This document shows positions 1 to 11,108 of a stretch of DNA of 64,000 nt, piece by piece. The notes below the pieces were generated by a model, which saw nothing but the letters and a program-made list of their open reading frames with translations, was not told the origin of the DNA and ran no database searches. The stretch is taken from NCBI RefSeq assembly GCF_000177235.2, contig NC_014829.1:1798001-1862000 (forward strand), read 5' to 3'. The position numbers and the translations under genes are program-made. Source of the DNA: Evansella cellulosilytica DSM 2522 (GTDB taxonomy: Bacteria; Bacillota; Bacilli; Bacillales; Salisediminibacteriaceae). Position 1 is the stretch's first letter. Each line of letters opens with the position of its first letter.

Positions 1-1
1 T

Positions 2-1606
2 GAGAGAAAAGTGCTTATTTCCACGGTAGACCCAGGCTTGTTTAGATCTATGATTGAATTGGCGAGATTCGGGATTACAGCGAATTATTTACTTGATGAA
101 GTAGCTACAGAAGAAGCAAGGCAAACGGCAGTTGATATGATTGACCCTGTTATGATTAGGGAAGGGCAATTGTTAGTGGAAGAAGGACAAATGATTACAT
201 CAGACATTTATAATCAACTTGCATTAGTTGGTTTGTTGGATGATCATTCTAATGTATTTCCATATGTAGGACTAGCCATTATTGTTCTTATACTTATTTC
301 TATGCTGGCGTATTACTTAAGTGATGCAAAAACTACTTTACAGAAGAATAATACGCATTTATTAATGTATGTTATCATCTACACAATTACGTTAATCATA
401 CTAAAGCTTGTAAGTTTAGCCAATATTATTGACGTAGTAGGACTAACCTATATAGCACCTGTTGCAATGGGGTCTATGCTTATTACTATTTTACTGCATT
501 CTCGGGTTGCTTTATTTACAGCGATGATTCTGGCGATTATTTCTAGTGTTATGTTTAATGAGCAATCCGCTGGTGTACTAGATTATACTCACGGAATATA
601 CGTGTTTTTTAGTGCGGTAGCTGGAGTCTTCTTTTTAAGTAAATCTCATCGAACGATGAGAATATTACAAGCTGGTTTTTTTGTAGGATTATTAAATGTA
701 TTAGTTATAATAGCATTTCTACTGTTGAAAAATGCACATTACGGTTGGATTGAAGTTAGTCTCAGTCTTGGCTTTGCAGTGTTGTCTGGTTTTATAGCAG
801 CAGTATTGACGTTAGGGTTTCTCCCTTTTCTTGAAGCAGGTTTTGGAGTGTTATCTACAACAAAATTAATTGAACTATCCAACCCAAATCATCCTTTATT
901 AAGGAAAATATTACTCGAGGCGCCAGGAACGTATCATCATAGTGTGATAGTGGCAAATTTAGCAGAGGCTGCCTGTGAATCAGTAGGTGAAAATGGTCTT
1001 TTAGCAAGAGTTGGTGCTTATTACCATGACTTAGGGAAAACGAAGCGGCCACATTTTTTCATTGAGAATCAAATGAAGATTGACAATCCGCACGATAAAA
1101 TATCACCGCAGCTAAGTAAAACTATTATTATTGCTCATCCATATGACGGAGCTGAATTGTTAAAGGAACATCGTATGCCTAAAGAGATTATTGGAATAGC
1201 TGAGCAACATCATGGTACAACTTTACTAAAATATTTTTATCATAAAGCTAATCAAGAAGCCGATAAGGAAATTCCAGAAGAAGAATTCCGTTATCCAGGG
1301 CCAAAAGCACAAACACGAGTGGCAGCAATTGTAGGGATTGCAGACTGTGTGGAAGCAGCTGTGAGATCAATGAACAAGCCAACACCAGCAAAAATAGAAG
1401 CACTTGTAAAAAAGATCATTACCGATCGCTTAGAGGATGGCCAATTTGATGAGTGTGATATCACTTTAAAAGAATTAAATAGTATTGCGCGCTCTATGTG
1501 TGAAACACTACAAGGTACTTTCCATACAAGGATTGAATATCCGAATGAGGAAGAGGAGCAGGAAGTGAAAAAGGAAGAAGGTGAAGGAAAGCATGGTGGA
1601 AAGTAA
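2..1606 (+). CDS. pgpH: Cyclic-di-AMP phosphodiesterase PgpH (YqfF), 5'-truncated by the window edge
   Basis: Membrane HD-domain enzyme of the family that hydrolyses c-di-AMP to pApA. The frame is open from base 2, so the start lies outside the window. What remains is the end of the extracellular 7TMR-HDED domain, a set of hydrophobic membrane segments (about residues 85-280 of the visible part), and a cytoplasmic HD domain with the YHHS and YYHDLGK motifs and a later HP...EQHHG stretch. The family is about 700 aa; about 534 are visible. A Glu/Lys-rich tail ends the protein and overlaps the start of ybeY. First gene of a tightly packed cluster. Family assignment is firm; substrate is from family knowledge. 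Confidence 0.93.
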   Translation, partial: ERKVLISTVDPGLFRSMIELARFGITANYLLDEVATEEARQTAVDMIDPVMIREGQLLVEEGQMITSDIYNQLALVGLLDDHSNVFPYVGLAIIVLILISMLAYYLSDAKTTLQKNNTHLLMYVIIYTITLIILKLVSLANIIDVVGLTYIAPVAMGSMLITILLHSRVALFTAMILAIISSVMFNEQSAGVLDYTHGIYVFFSAVAGVFFLSKSHRTMRILQAGFFVGLLNVLVIIAFLLLKNAHYGWIEVSLSLGFAVLSGFIAAVLTLGFLPFLEAGFGVLSTTKLIELSNPNHPLLRKILLEAPGTYHHSVIVANLAEAACESVGENGLLARVGAYYHDLGKTKRPHFFIENQMKIDNPHDKISPQLSKTIIIAHPYDGAELLKEHRMPKEIIGIAEQHHGTTLLKYFYHKANQEADKEIPEEEFRYPGPKAQTRVAAIVGIADCVEAAVRSMNKPTPAKIEALVKKIITDRLEDGQFDECDITLKELNSIARSMCETLQGTFHTRIEYPNEEEEQEVKKEEGEGKHGGK

Positions 1607-2046
1607 GCAAGTTGTTCTAATAGATGAAACCAAAACGATACAAGACGATTTATTATTGTTAGTCGGCAATGTCGTTGATACTGCAATGAGCTATGAAGGA
1701 GTAAGTAAAGATGCAGAAGTATCCATCACATTTGTTGAAGATGATAAAATACAGGAACTTAATCGTGAATATAGAGATAAAGATCAACCAACAGATGTTT
1801 TATCGTTTGCTTTAAATGAAGGTGATCAACAGCCTATCACAGGTGAAGGCTTACCTGAGCTATTAGGAGACATCATTATTTCGGTTCCACGGGCCAAGCA
1901 GCAGGCTGAAGAATACGGTCACGGATTTAATAGAGAGCTCTGTTTCTTAGCGGTACACGGATTTTTACATCTTCTTGGATATGATCATAACACCGAGGAG
2001 GAAGAACGTGAGATGTTTAAAAAACAAGAGGAAATACTAGAAAAAT

Positions 2047-2063
<17 letters not shown>
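1593..2063 (+). CDS. ybeY: Endoribonuclease YbeY (16S rRNA maturation, ribosome quality control)
   Basis: Zinc-dependent RNase needed for 16S rRNA 3'-end processing. The family signature HGFLHLLGYDH supplies the three metal-binding histidines near the C-terminus, and RDKDQPTDVLSFAL is the conserved block before it. About 156 aa, normal for the family. I chose ATG 1593, with GAAGG just upstream; an in-frame GTG at 1581 with AAGGA before it would add four residues. The start overlaps pgpH and the end overlaps dgkA, so translational coupling is likely. Confidence 0.93.
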
Positions 2064-2869
<806 letters not shown>

Positions 2870-2873
2870 AAAT

Positions 2874-3770
2874 ATGCAAAAAAAATCAGGTTTTGTTGCA
2901 TTAATTGGTAGACCAAACGTAGGTAAATCAACATTATTAAACGAAGTATTAGGTCAAAAAATAGCGATCATGAGCGATAAGGCACAAACAACTCGAAATA
3001 GAATTCAAGGAGTATATACAGAAGATAGAGGACAAGTAATCTTTATCGATACCCCTGGCATTCATAAACCAAAGCATAGACTTGGTGACTTCATGATGAA
3101 AATCGCTCAAACAACTTTAAAAGAAGTTGATGCGATTCTTTTTTTAGTGGACGCAAAAGAGGGGCGCGGTAAAGGCGATGAGTTTATTATGGAAAAGCTA
3201 AAGCATGTAACTACTCCCATTTTTCTTATAGTAAATAAAATTGATGAAGTGCATCCTGACGAGCTTTTTCTCCTTATCGATGATTATCGTAAAAGATTCG
3301 AATTTACCGAAGTGATTCCGATATCAGCACTGTACGGAAATAATGTTGAAACATTGCTAGATCAAGTGTTTAAGTATTTAGATGAAGGACCACAATATTA
3401 TTCTGAAGACATAGTGACTGATCATCCAGAGCGGTTTTTAATGGCTGAAATGATTCGAGAAAAGGTGTTGCATTTAACTCACGAGGAAGTACCACATTCC
3501 ATTGCCGTTGAAATAGAACAAATAAAGCGTCGAGAAAATGAAACAGTGTATGTAGGTGCTGTAATTGTAGTAGAAAGAAGCTCCCAAAAGGGAATTGTTA
3601 TTGGTAAACAAGGGAAATTGCTGAAGGAAATCGGCCAAAAGGCTCGGGAAGATATTCAAAAATTATTAGGTTCTAAAGTGTTTTTAGAGCTATGGGTGCG
3701 GATAGAAAAGGATTGGAGAAACAAGCCGAAATATTTGAAAGAATACGGCTATAGAGAGGATGAGTATTAA
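2874..3770 (+). CDS. era: GTPase Era (30S ribosome assembly)
   Basis: Essential GTPase binding 16S rRNA near its 3' end. 298 aa: N-terminal G domain with G1 [10 protein letters not shown]3 DTPGIHKPK and G4 NKID, then a C-terminal KH domain (about residues 200-285, with the GKQGK turn). Lies directly after cdd with a weak GAAGG site. An untranslated gap of about 190 bases follows before yqzL, so the transcript may end or restart there. Confidence 0.97.
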   Translation: MQKKSGFVALIGRPNVGKSTLLNEVLGQKIAIMSDKAQTTRNRIQGVYTEDRGQVIFIDTPGIHKPKHRLGDFMMKIAQTTLKEVDAILFLVDAKEGRGKGDEFIMEKLKHVTTPIFLIVNKIDEVHPDELFLLIDDYRKRFEFTEVIPISALYGNNVETLLDQVFKYLDEGPQYYSEDIVTDHPERFLMAEMIREKVLHLTHEEVPHSIAVEIEQIKRRENETVYVGAVIVVERSSQKGIVIGKQGKLLKEIGQKAREDIQKLLGSKVFLELWVRIEKDWRNKPKYLKEYGYREDEY

Positions 3771-3960
3771 TTTAGACTTTTGCACATTTTATGCTGATTC
3801 TACAAAATTCCCATTGTTTTTTTGTAGAAAAAGGTCTATGATAGCGGTAAATAGGGATTGGAAGGCAATTGTCAATATTTCCTTAACATGAAAATGGGCT
3901 TAAGAGGTCATGCTAATTATATGGAGGCAAATAGTTCTTTTTGAAAGGTGGAGTTTACTC

Positions 3961-4107
3961 ATGATGGACTTAACTTGGAAGGTCTTCTCCATGTCAGGCA
4001 ATATCGATTCATACTTATTGTATAAGGAATTTGAACGAGATAGCTTTAATTTGGATGAAAGCAATGAGGAGTTAGTGTCAGAAGAAGTAAATCCTCCAAC
4101 CCATTAG
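3961..4107 (+). CDS. yqzL: YqzL family small protein
   Basis: 48-residue protein whose N-terminal part DLTWKVFSMSGNIDSYLLY is the YqzL family signature; the rest is acidic and variable. ATG 3961 follows AAAGGTGGAG. A longer open frame from 3910 lacks a binding site and is not conserved. The gene sits between era and recO as in other Bacillaceae. Function is unknown. Confidence 0.85.
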   Translation: MMDLTWKVFSMSGNIDSYLLYKEFERDSFNLDESNEELVSEEVNPPTH

Positions 4108-4141
4108 ACCTCTAATCCCGCCAAATTTGGTGGTGATATAA

Positions 4142-4891
4142 GTGCTTCAAAAAGTTGAAGGGTTAGTTATTCGAACGAACGATTATGGTGAAACAAATAA
4201 GATTGTAACGATATTTACTAGAGAAAATGGAAAAATCGCATTAATGGCACGAGGTGCAAAACGGCCCAAAAGCCGCTTTGCCTCAAGTGCCCAAATATTT
4301 GTATACGGTATTTTTATTTACCAAAGCTCCACTGGTATAGGAACATTAAGTCAATCAGATGTGATTGATTCTTTTCGTGATGTAAGAAGTGATTTAAAGT
4401 TAACGGCTCACGGAGCGTATATCGTCGAGTTAATCGATAGACTTACTGAAGATCGTGAGCGAAATCCTTTTCTATTTGAGCTACTTTATCAAACATTTCA
4501 ATTTTTAAATGAAGGATTAGACCCGGAAATTCTTACTAGAATTTTTGAAACAAAAATGCTGCATGTTGCTGGTGTAACCCCTGTGTTAACACAATGCACG
4601 AGCTGTGGAAGTGAATCTGAATTCTATGTTTTTTCAATGAAACAAGCTGGTCTTTTATGTGGACGTTGTCAATATGAGGATCCAAACCATATTAAAGTAA
4701 ATATAGCTGTTATTAAACTATTAAGACTATTTCAACAGTTAGATATTCAGCGTCTAGGCAAAGTCAATGTGAAGCAGGAAACAAAAAAACAGTTAAAGGA
4801 AATATTGTCCTATTATTATGATGAGTTTGTCGGTATTCATTTGAAGTCAAAACGTTTTCTAGACCAAGTAGATCGCTTGTACCCTAATTAA
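4142..4891 (+). CDS. recO: DNA repair protein RecO
   Basis: Recombination mediator of the RecFOR pathway, which loads RecA on gapped DNA. 249 aa beginning at GTG 4142 after GGTGGTGAT. N-terminal OB fold (EGLVIRTNDYGETNKIVTIFT), helical middle, and a zinc-finger-like CTSCG...CGRC pair at about residues 150-180. Intact and of normal length. The next unit begins with its own promoter at 4893. Confidence 0.95.
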   Translation: MLQKVEGLVIRTNDYGETNKIVTIFTRENGKIALMARGAKRPKSRFASSAQIFVYGIFIYQSSTGIGTLSQSDVIDSFRDVRSDLKLTAHGAYIVELIDRLTEDRERNPFLFELLYQTFQFLNEGLDPEILTRIFETKMLHVAGVTPVLTQCTSCGSESEFYVFSMKQAGLLCGRCQYEDPNHIKVNIAVIKLLRLFQQLDIQRLGKVNVKQETKKQLKEILSYYYDEFVGIHLKSKRFLDQVDRLYPN

Positions 4892-4892
4892 G

Positions 4893-4921
4893 TTGACATA
4901 GTAAATTTTTTTAAGTAAGAT
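4893..4921 (+). promoter_or_regulatory. Sigma-A promoter for the glyQS T-box transcript
   Basis: Directly after the recO stop: -35 TTGACA at 4893-4898, a 17-base AT-rich spacer, -10 TAAGAT at 4916-4921. It lies just upstream of the T-box leader. Confidence 0.75.
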
Positions 4922-4949
4922 TTGATTAATTACATATTTGTGTTTTGAA

Positions 4950-5160
4950 AGAAAGGAGTACTTACTCCCTCTGTATAAAAATAATTGCAGCGAACCTAGG
5001 ATAGTGGAAGCTAGGGATACGGATAGTAAGGAAGGCGTTCTGGAGCACAAGTGTTAGAAAGTGGCTTTATTTATGATGGATTGAATAAAGCAAATAGGGT
5101 GGAACCGCGGGTAACTCTCGTCCCTATGTCTCAAAATGACATAGAGATGAGAGTTTTTTT
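4950..5160 (+). promoter_or_regulatory. Glycine T-box riboswitch with specifier GGC
   Basis: tRNA-sensing leader of glyQS. Stem I apex is visible (CCTAG/CTAGG around ATAGTGGAAG, 4995-5015). The probable specifier is GGC at 5034-5036, a glycine codon, flanked by GAA. The T-box AGGGTGGAACCGCG is at about 5096-5109. The terminator stem ACTCTC...CTATGTC (5114-5130) pairs with GACATAG...GAGAGT (5138-5154), followed by seven T. Uncharged tRNA-Gly pairing with GGC and the T-box would favour the antiterminator. The architecture is seen in sequence; the specifier call is inference supported by the downstream gene. Confidence 0.95.
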
Positions 5161-5200
5161 GTTTTTTGTATAACAAACACAAACATTGGAGGGTAAAAAG

Positions 5201-6091
5201 ATGAATGTACAAGAAATGATCTTGACACTGCAAAAGTTTTGGGCAGAGCAGGATTGCTTAATTTTACAAGCGTATGATGTAGAAAAAGGAGCAGGGACTA
5301 TGAACCCAATGACTTTTTTACGAAGTATTGGACCTGAACCTTGGAATGTAGCCTATGTTGAACCGTCACGTCGACCAGCAGATGGGAGGTATGGGGAAAA
5401 TCCTAATAGGTTATATCAACACCATCAGTTTCAAGTCATTATGAAACCATCACCTGATAATATACAAGAGCTTTATTTAAATAGTTTAAGGGAACTAGGG
5501 ATTGACCCACTAGAACATGACATTCGCTTTGTTGAGGATAATTGGGAGCACCCTGCTTTAGCGGCAGCAGGGCTTGGATGGGAAGTATGGCTAGATGGGA
5601 TGGAGATCACGCAGTTTACGTATTTCCAGCAAGTGGGCGGTTTAGAGTCTAAACCTGTATCAGTTGAAATCACATATGGAATTGAAAGGTTAGCCTCATA
5701 TATTCAAGAGAAAGAAAATGTATTTGATTTAGAGTGGGTAAATGGTTTTACTTATGGAGACGTTTTTTTACAAAATGAGTATGAGCAATCAAAGTACGCC
5801 TTTGAGACTGCAGACAGTAATATGTTATTCTCCTTATTTTCAACATATGAAAGCGAAGCTATAAGAACATTAGAGGATCATTTAGTTTTACCTGCCTATG
5901 ATTATGTTCTGAAATGTTCTCATGTGTTTAACCTTTTAGATGCCCAAGGAGCAATTTCTGTTACAGAGAGAACAGGGTATATTGGTAGAATACGAAACTT
6001 AGCGAGAAAGTGCGCTAAGCAATACTATGATGCAAGAGAGAAATTAGGCTTTCCAATGCTAAAAAAGGAAGGTGATGATGTCAATGAGTAA
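5201..6091 (+). CDS. glyQ: Glycyl-tRNA synthetase alpha subunit
   Basis: Catalytic subunit of the bacterial tetrameric alpha2beta2 GlyRS, which charges tRNA-Gly. 296 aa. N-terminal [14 protein letters not shown] and the motif 2 region [17 protein letters not shown] are characteristic. ATG 5201 follows TTGGAGGG; the five extra codons in the open frame upstream are that ribosome binding site. Translation of glyS begins 8 bases before glyQ ends. Confidence 0.98.
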   Translation: MNVQEMILTLQKFWAEQDCLILQAYDVEKGAGTMNPMTFLRSIGPEPWNVAYVEPSRRPADGRYGENPNRLYQHHQFQVIMKPSPDNIQELYLNSLRELGIDPLEHDIRFVEDNWEHPALAAAGLGWEVWLDGMEITQFTYFQQVGGLESKPVSVEITYGIERLASYIQEKENVFDLEWVNGFTYGDVFLQNEYEQSKYAFETADSNMLFSLFSTYESEAIRTLEDHLVLPAYDYVLKCSHVFNLLDAQGAISVTERTGYIGRIRNLARKCAKQYYDAREKLGFPMLKKEGDDVNE

Positions 6092-8180
6092 ACAAACTTT
6101 TTTATTTGAGATTGGATTAGAAGAAATGCCAGCGCGGTTTGTGACTACGGCAATGAATCAATTAGCAGAAAAGGTTGAAAAGTGGTTGTTAGATAACCGA
6201 CTAAATTATGAAGCGGTTCAACGTTATTCTACACCACGTAGGTTAGCAATTAAGATAAATGGCCTTGATGATAGACAAGCCGATATTGAAGAAGAAGCAA
6301 AGGGGCCATCTAAAAAGATCGCACAAGATGCTGATGGAAACTGGACGAAAGCAGCTGAAGGTTTTGCCAGAGGACAAGGCGTATCAGTTAGTGATTTATT
6401 TTTTAAAGAAATTAAAGGCGAAGAATATGTCTTTGTAAACAAATTTATGAAAGGAACTGCGACTAATGAGCTATTGCAAGACTTAAAAGAAGTAGCTATT
6501 AGCTTACAGTTCCCAAAAAATATGCGCTGGGGTTCACTTCAATTTCGATATGTAAGGCCAATCAAATGGCTTGTAGCTCTATACGGAAGTGAAGTAATTC
6601 CATTTGAAATTGCTCATGTTCCATCGAGTAATGTAACATATGGTCATCGTTTTTTAGGGGAAGAAATAACACTTAGTGAAGCAAATGAATATGAAAATCT
6701 GCTATTAAGTCAATATGTAATCGCAGATCCTGAGCAAAGAAAAGAAGCGATTCGCTCACAAGTAAAATATATTGGAGAACAAGAAGGCTATGTCATACCA
6801 GTGGATGAAGACCTTCTTGAGGAAATTAATAATCTTGTAGAATACCCGACATCTTTAATTGGGAATTTTGATGAAAGATTTCTCATGGTGCCAAGTGATG
6901 TGTTAATCACTTCTATGCGTGAGCATCAACGTTACTTTCCTGTGAAAGACAGTAATGGGAATTTATTGCCTCATTTCATCACTGTTCGTAATGGTGATCA
7001 CCGTCACCTGGAAAATGTCCAAAAAGGAAATGAAAAGGTATTAAGAGCAAGACTTGCAGATGCTGAGTTTTTCTATGAAGAGGATTTAAAGCAGCCTTTG
7101 GATGCAAATTTAGAACGACTAGAATCGATCGTTTATCATGAAGAGTTAGGATCAATCGGGGACAAAGTTCGCCGTATTCAAGGGTTAGCTACTACTTTCG
7201 CGGAATGGAACGGTTTAAATGAAGAAGAACTAAAAACAGTGTTAAGAGTTGCACAACTCAGTAAAGCTGATTTAGTGACACATATGGTAGGCGAATTCCC
7301 AGAATTAGAAGGGCGTATGGGAGAAGAATATGCACGAAAATCAGGAGAAGATGAAAAAGTAGCTCAAGGAATATATGAGCATTACTTACCGAAACAAGCT
7401 GGCGACCAGTTACCGAAGACGTCTGTGGGAGCACTCGTTAGTGTTGCCGACAAAGTGGATACAATCGTAACTAGTTTTTCGATTGGTCTCATACCAACAG
7501 GGTCACAAGATCCTCATGGACTTAGAAGGCAAACTGCTGGTGTCATTCAAATATTTTTAGCTAATAAATGGAAAATAAATGTATTAGATGTTTTTAAAGA
7601 AGCACTCCAATTAGCAGAAAAGCACGGACTACTTAAGCGTGATAAAGAGACTGTCTTAGAAGAGTTAGTCGAGTTTATCAAACTTCGTGTTAAAAATATT
7701 CTTCAAGACAAGGGTATAAGGTATGATATTGTTGATGCAGTTATGAACACAGATATTGGTGAGATTACAACGCTAGTCGATAAAGCTAATGTCTTACAAA
7801 GTAAAATTAATGAAACTTCTTTTAAGAAACTAGTAGAAGCGTTTAGCAGAGTGACGAACATTGCTAAAAAAGCAAAAGATAATCAGCATATGGACGTGAA
7901 TGACTCCTTATTTACAGAAAAAGCTGAGAAAGACTTATTCAAAATGAATGCTGCTGTGAGCAAACAAATGAATGATTTACTTAAATCGGGAAATGTTGAA
8001 GCTGCTTTCGATGAGCTAAAGCAATTAGAGCCATACATTCATGATTATTTTGATCACGTAATGGTAATGACCGATGACACAGCTTTAAAAACAAATAGAT
8101 TAAACCAAATGAATGAAGCGGCCAAGCTTATTACACAATTTGCAGAATTTCAATCTATCGTCTTTCATTCCGAAGAATAA
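6084..8180 (+). CDS. glyS: Glycyl-tRNA synthetase beta subunit
   Basis: tRNA-binding beta subunit paired with GlyQ. About 698 aa, normal length, with the family start [13 protein letters not shown], the central TPRRLAIKI and HRFLG blocks, an HD-like region and a C-terminal anticodon-binding domain (about residues 580-690). Three ATG codons lie close together; ATG 6084 has AAGGTGAT seven bases upstream and gives MSKQ, matching homologues. The next gene is ppsR; the ccpN gene found between them in B. subtilis is absent. Confidence 0.97.
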   Translation: MSKQTFLFEIGLEEMPARFVTTAMNQLAEKVEKWLLDNRLNYEAVQRYSTPRRLAIKINGLDDRQADIEEEAKGPSKKIAQDADGNWTKAAEGFARGQGVSVSDLFFKEIKGEEYVFVNKFMKGTATNELLQDLKEVAISLQFPKNMRWGSLQFRYVRPIKWLVALYGSEVIPFEIAHVPSSNVTYGHRFLGEEITLSEANEYENLLLSQYVIADPEQRKEAIRSQVKYIGEQEGYVIPVDEDLLEEINNLVEYPTSLIGNFDERFLMVPSDVLITSMREHQRYFPVKDSNGNLLPHFITVRNGDHRHLENVQKGNEKVLRARLADAEFFYEEDLKQPLDANLERLESIVYHEELGSIGDKVRRIQGLATTFAEWNGLNEEELKTVLRVAQLSKADLVTHMVGEFPELEGRMGEEYARKSGEDEKVAQGIYEHYLPKQAGDQLPKTSVGALVSVADKVDTIVTSFSIGLIPTGSQDPHGLRRQTAGVIQIFLANKWKINVLDVFKEALQLAEKHGLLKRDKETVLEELVEFIKLRVKNILQDKGIRYDIVDAVMNTDIGEITTLVDKANVLQSKINETSFKKLVEAFSRVTNIAKKAKDNQHMDVNDSLFTEKAEKDLFKMNAAVSKQMNDLLKSGNVEAAFDELKQLEPYIHDYFDHVMVMTDDTALKTNRLNQMNEAAKLITQFAEFQSIVFHSEE

Positions 8181-8208
8181 ATATAGACCTTACGAAGGAG
8201 ACAGTTTT

Positions 8209-9021
8209 ATGAAAAAACAGATGATAGTGTATGTTCTATCAGATTCGGTTGGAGAAACGGCTGAACTCGTTGTTAAAGCTGCTGCTAGTCAGTTTAATGG
8301 TTCATCTGCTATTGATATACGTCGTATTCCTTATGTAGAGGATAGAGGTACAATTGATGATGTTATTGTACAAGCAAAAGAAAATAAGGGGATTATAGCA
8401 TATACACTAGTAGTCCCAGAAATAAGGGAGTACTTAGAAGAAAAAATAAAAAAAGCGCAAATCTCATCGTATGACATATTGAGCCCGATGGTTAATCTCC
8501 TTCAAACGAGGTTCGATAGTGTGCCTAGGAATGAACCGGGCTTAATGCATACGTTGGATGAAGATTATTTTCGGAAAGTAGAAGCAATAGAATTTGCGGT
8601 TAAATATGATGATGGACGAGATCCTAGAGGAGTTCTAAGAGCTGATGTAGTATTAGTTGGCGTGTCAAGAACTTCAAAAACGCCTCTTTCGCAATACTTG
8701 GCACATAAACGATTAAAAGTGGCAAATATACCTTTAGTTCCAGAAGTAAAGCCGCCAGATGAATTATTTAATATCCCAAGTAAAAAGGTAATAGGTTTAA
8801 CCATTAGTCCAGAAAAACTAAACAGTATCCGAACAGAACGTCTTAAGGCGTTAGGATTAAAAGAGCAAGCCAATTATGCTAATGTGAATAGAATTCAAGA
8901 AGAATTAGTATACTCAAATGAAGTAATGAACAGAATTGGCTGTAAAGTCATTGATGTTTCGAACAAAGCAGTGGAAGAAACTGCAAACATGATTTATCAC
9001 ATGATACAAAAAAATCAATAA
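8209..9021 (+). CDS. ppsR: Pyruvate,phosphate dikinase / PEP synthase regulatory protein (YqfL, DUF299)
   Basis: Bifunctional kinase/phosphorylase that inactivates and reactivates PPDK or PEP synthase by ADP- and Pi-dependent chemistry on a threonine. 270 aa with N-terminal [13 protein letters not shown] and the P-loop GVSRTSKT at about residues 150-157. ATG 8209 follows AAGGAG; the upstream extension of the frame overlaps glyS and is rejected. A terminator follows, with a group II intron in its T-tract. Which dikinase it controls cannot be told here. Confidence 0.93.
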   Translation: MKKQMIVYVLSDSVGETAELVVKAAASQFNGSSAIDIRRIPYVEDRGTIDDVIVQAKENKGIIAYTLVVPEIREYLEEKIKKAQISSYDILSPMVNLLQTRFDSVPRNEPGLMHTLDEDYFRKVEAIEFAVKYDDGRDPRGVLRADVVLVGVSRTSKTPLSQYLAHKRLKVANIPLVPEVKPPDELFNIPSKKVIGLTISPEKLNSIRTERLKALGLKEQANYANVNRIQEELVYSNEVMNRIGCKVIDVSNKAVEETANMIYHMIQKNQ

Positions 9022-9023
9022 TG

Positions 9024-9058
9024 CGAAACGGAGTGAGAAATACCTCACTTCGTTTTTT
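9024..9058 (+). terminator. Rho-independent terminator of ppsR, used as intron target
   Basis: Stem ACGGAGTGAG pairs with CTCACTTCGT (one G-T pair), loop AAATAC, followed by six T. The T-run is cut short by the intron start GTGCG; a further TTTATT follows the intron 3' end at 11109, so the original T-tract seems to have been longer. Confidence 0.88.
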
Positions 9059-9703
9059 GTGCGCTTGGCAGCGCATCGAACTAATGGGTGGAAGTCCCTA
9101 ACACGCCGAAGTGGCGGAAGTGTATAGCTGACAGGTAGTGCATGTCCGCGAGGAAATGTGTGGAGGACCTGAAGGCGAATCTCGGAACAGACGACTAACC
9201 ACCATGTTGGCTGACAGAATCGGATAACCTTGCGAAAGATGGGGAAGTCCAGTGCCACAAGAGGGTTCTGTAAGTTATGAGGACTGGGTTCGAGGGAAAG
9301 TTTGATGACGTGACCCAAGGAGATCTCATCATCTCCGCTATGCAGTGGTAACTCTCAAACAAGTCCGTGAGGGGCGAGTTGGGATTATGGGTGGTGAGAA
9401 GTCAGAGCAGGGGATATTAGTGAATAAGCTCGTCGGAAAAGTCGTAATGGCGAGTGACTTAGCATGGCGTTGCTAAGGCGAGCCCTTACCCAAAAGGAAG
9501 GGACTTGATGCGAAGCCCGTCTGTCCATGGAAGAAAAGCAATTCAATTTAGAAAGCCGTCATGTGCCAAGCAGAAGCCAGTGAGGTGGAGCCTAAGAACT
9601 GGGGTCGAATAGTAAGTAGACCGTTTGGGACGGAGTACTTTAGGTAAAACTCGGAAAATGCCGTGTGCTAGTCATCCGAGAGAGCCAAGGGAAGGATACG
9701 AAC

Positions 9704-11029
9704 ATGAGCGAGAGATTAAATCAGAAGAGTTTTCGTGATGGAGTAAAGTCTACACAAAAGAGAAAATGGTATAGCTTAATGGATAAGGTATGGGCTATGT
9801 CCAACATGGAGGAAGCATTCAAAGAGGTAAAACGAAATCGAGGGTCTGCAGGAGTAGATGGAGTTTCTATCCGTACTTTTGAACACGGGGTGGAGGACAA
9901 TGTACAAGTTCTTCAACGTGAATTAAAAGAAAAGGCCTATAGACCGAGACCCGTGAAGCGTGTATTTATTCCAAAAACGGATGGGACGAAAAGACCTTTA
10001 GGAATTCCTACTGTGAGAGACCGTGTTGTTCAAGCGGCTGTACGTCGCATTATAGAGCCAATTTTCGAAGACAAATTTTTGGATTGTAGTTTCGGATTCA
10101 GACCGAATAAAAGTGCACATATGGCATTAGAGAAAATCCGAAAGGATTTAATGGATGGGTATGTGTACGTAATTGACGCTGATCTAAAAGCCTACTTTGA
10201 TACAATCCCACAGGATAAACTCATTCAAGCTGTAAGGGAAGAAGTAGTAGACGGTAGTGTTATTCGGTTGATTCAGAGTTTTTTACAAGCAGGGGTTATG
10301 GATGGAGGAAGCTTCCACCTTACTGAAAAAGGAACACCTCAAGGTGGGGTTATTAGTCCATTACTTGCAAATATCTATTTACACCCACTCGATGAACTGA
10401 TGACAAAACGGGGGCATCGAATCACAAGGTACGCTGATGACTTTGTTATATGTTGTAAATCACAAAAAGGGGCTGAAAGAGTCCTTAAATCAGTAACTCG
10501 CTTCTTAAACGAGGAACTAGGTTTAACGGTTCACCCTGAAAAGACTAAGGTTGTTAATAACCTAGAAGAACCATTTCTATTTTTGGGTCACGAATTCAAG
10601 GGTGGTTATTATGTTTCTGCATCTCCTAAAGCTTTAAAGAAATTTAAAGAAAAGGTTAAGGAGATCACTAGGCGAAACCAAACCGTAAACATCGAGACAT
10701 TGATTAAAGAAAAACTTAATCCATACCTAAGAGGTTGGGGTAACTACTTTGGTCACTTTTATGGGAAGACTATATTCACTATATTTGATGGATGGATACG
10801 TAGAAGATTAAGATCAGTTCAATTAAGAAGTTGGAGAAATATTAGGAAATTGCACAGGGAACTGAGGAAAAGAAAATGGAAAGGAGATCTCCCTAGATTG
10901 CGTATGAATAGATGGAGAAGCTCTTTGTCTACCCCAGTACATACTGCTTTACCTAAAGAATGGTTCGTAGAAATCGGTCTTGTCTCACTTGTAAAACTTT
11001 ACAATGATCATCATCCCCAACGGGGATAA
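9704..11029 (+). CDS. ltrA: Group II intron reverse transcriptase/maturase (class C)
   Basis: Intron-encoded protein for splicing and retrohoming. 441 aa from ATG 9704, with GAAGGA upstream. RT blocks are all visible: KRPLGIPTVRDRVVQ, FGFRPNKSAH, DADLKAYFDTIP, GTPQGGVISPLLANIYL and the catalytic YADD at about residue 243. The maturase X domain follows (LNPYLRGWGNYFGHF). There is no C-terminal HNH endonuclease, as expected for class C. No frameshift or stop. It is encoded within domain IV of the intron on the same strand as the host operon. Confidence 0.96.
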   Translation: MSERLNQKSFRDGVKSTQKRKWYSLMDKVWAMSNMEEAFKEVKRNRGSAGVDGVSIRTFEHGVEDNVQVLQRELKEKAYRPRPVKRVFIPKTDGTKRPLGIPTVRDRVVQAAVRRIIEPIFEDKFLDCSFGFRPNKSAHMALEKIRKDLMDGYVYVIDADLKAYFDTIPQDKLIQAVREEVVDGSVIRLIQSFLQAGVMDGGSFHLTEKGTPQGGVISPLLANIYLHPLDELMTKRGHRITRYADDFVICCKSQKGAERVLKSVTRFLNEELGLTVHPEKTKVVNNLEEPFLFLGHEFKGGYYVSASPKALKKFKEKVKEITRRNQTVNIETLIKEKLNPYLRGWGNYFGHFYGKTIFTIFDGWIRRRLRSVQLRSWRNIRKLHRELRKRKWKGDLPRLRMNRWRSSLSTPVHTALPKEWFVEIGLVSLVKLYNDHHPQRG

Positions 11030-11035
11030 TCATGG

Positions 11036-11108
11036 AGGAGCCGTATGCGATGACCCGCACGTACGGATCTGTGAGAGGCGCATGAATAATTTCATGCGCC
11101 TACTCTAT
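11036..11108 (+). ncRNA. Group II intron domains V and VI
   Basis: Domain V occupies about 11038-11071 with the catalytic AGC at its base, a bulge and a GATGA-like loop. Domain VI is a 10-bp stem with an ATAA loop (about 11077-11100), followed by the intron 3' end TACTCTAT. This is the most conserved part of the ribozyme and confirms the element is full length. Confidence 0.85.

Larger units (their letters stand above)
9059..11108 (+). mobile_element. Complete group IIC (bacterial class C) intron with reverse transcriptase ORF
   Basis: Retroelement of 2,050 bp. The 5' end is GTGCG at 9059. About 640 bases of structured, GC-richer sequence (domains I to IV) precede the maturase ORF. Domain V starts near 11038 (GAGCCGTATGCG... 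pairing with ...CGCACGTACGG). Domain VI is the hairpin GGCGCATGAA/TTCATGCGCC, and the 3' end is CTACTCTAT at 11108. Class C introns are known to insert just after terminator hairpins, exactly as here. Ends, ORF and catalytic domain all look intact, so it may be active. Confidence 0.93.

Noticed and set aside
9059-9703. Could the GC-richer stretch after ppsR be an independent ncRNA or coding region?
   Set aside because: It begins with GTGCG, leads into a class C maturase ORF and is matched by domain V/VI at the far end, so it is the 5' part of a group II intron. A minus-strand frame at 8914-9318 is a shadow.
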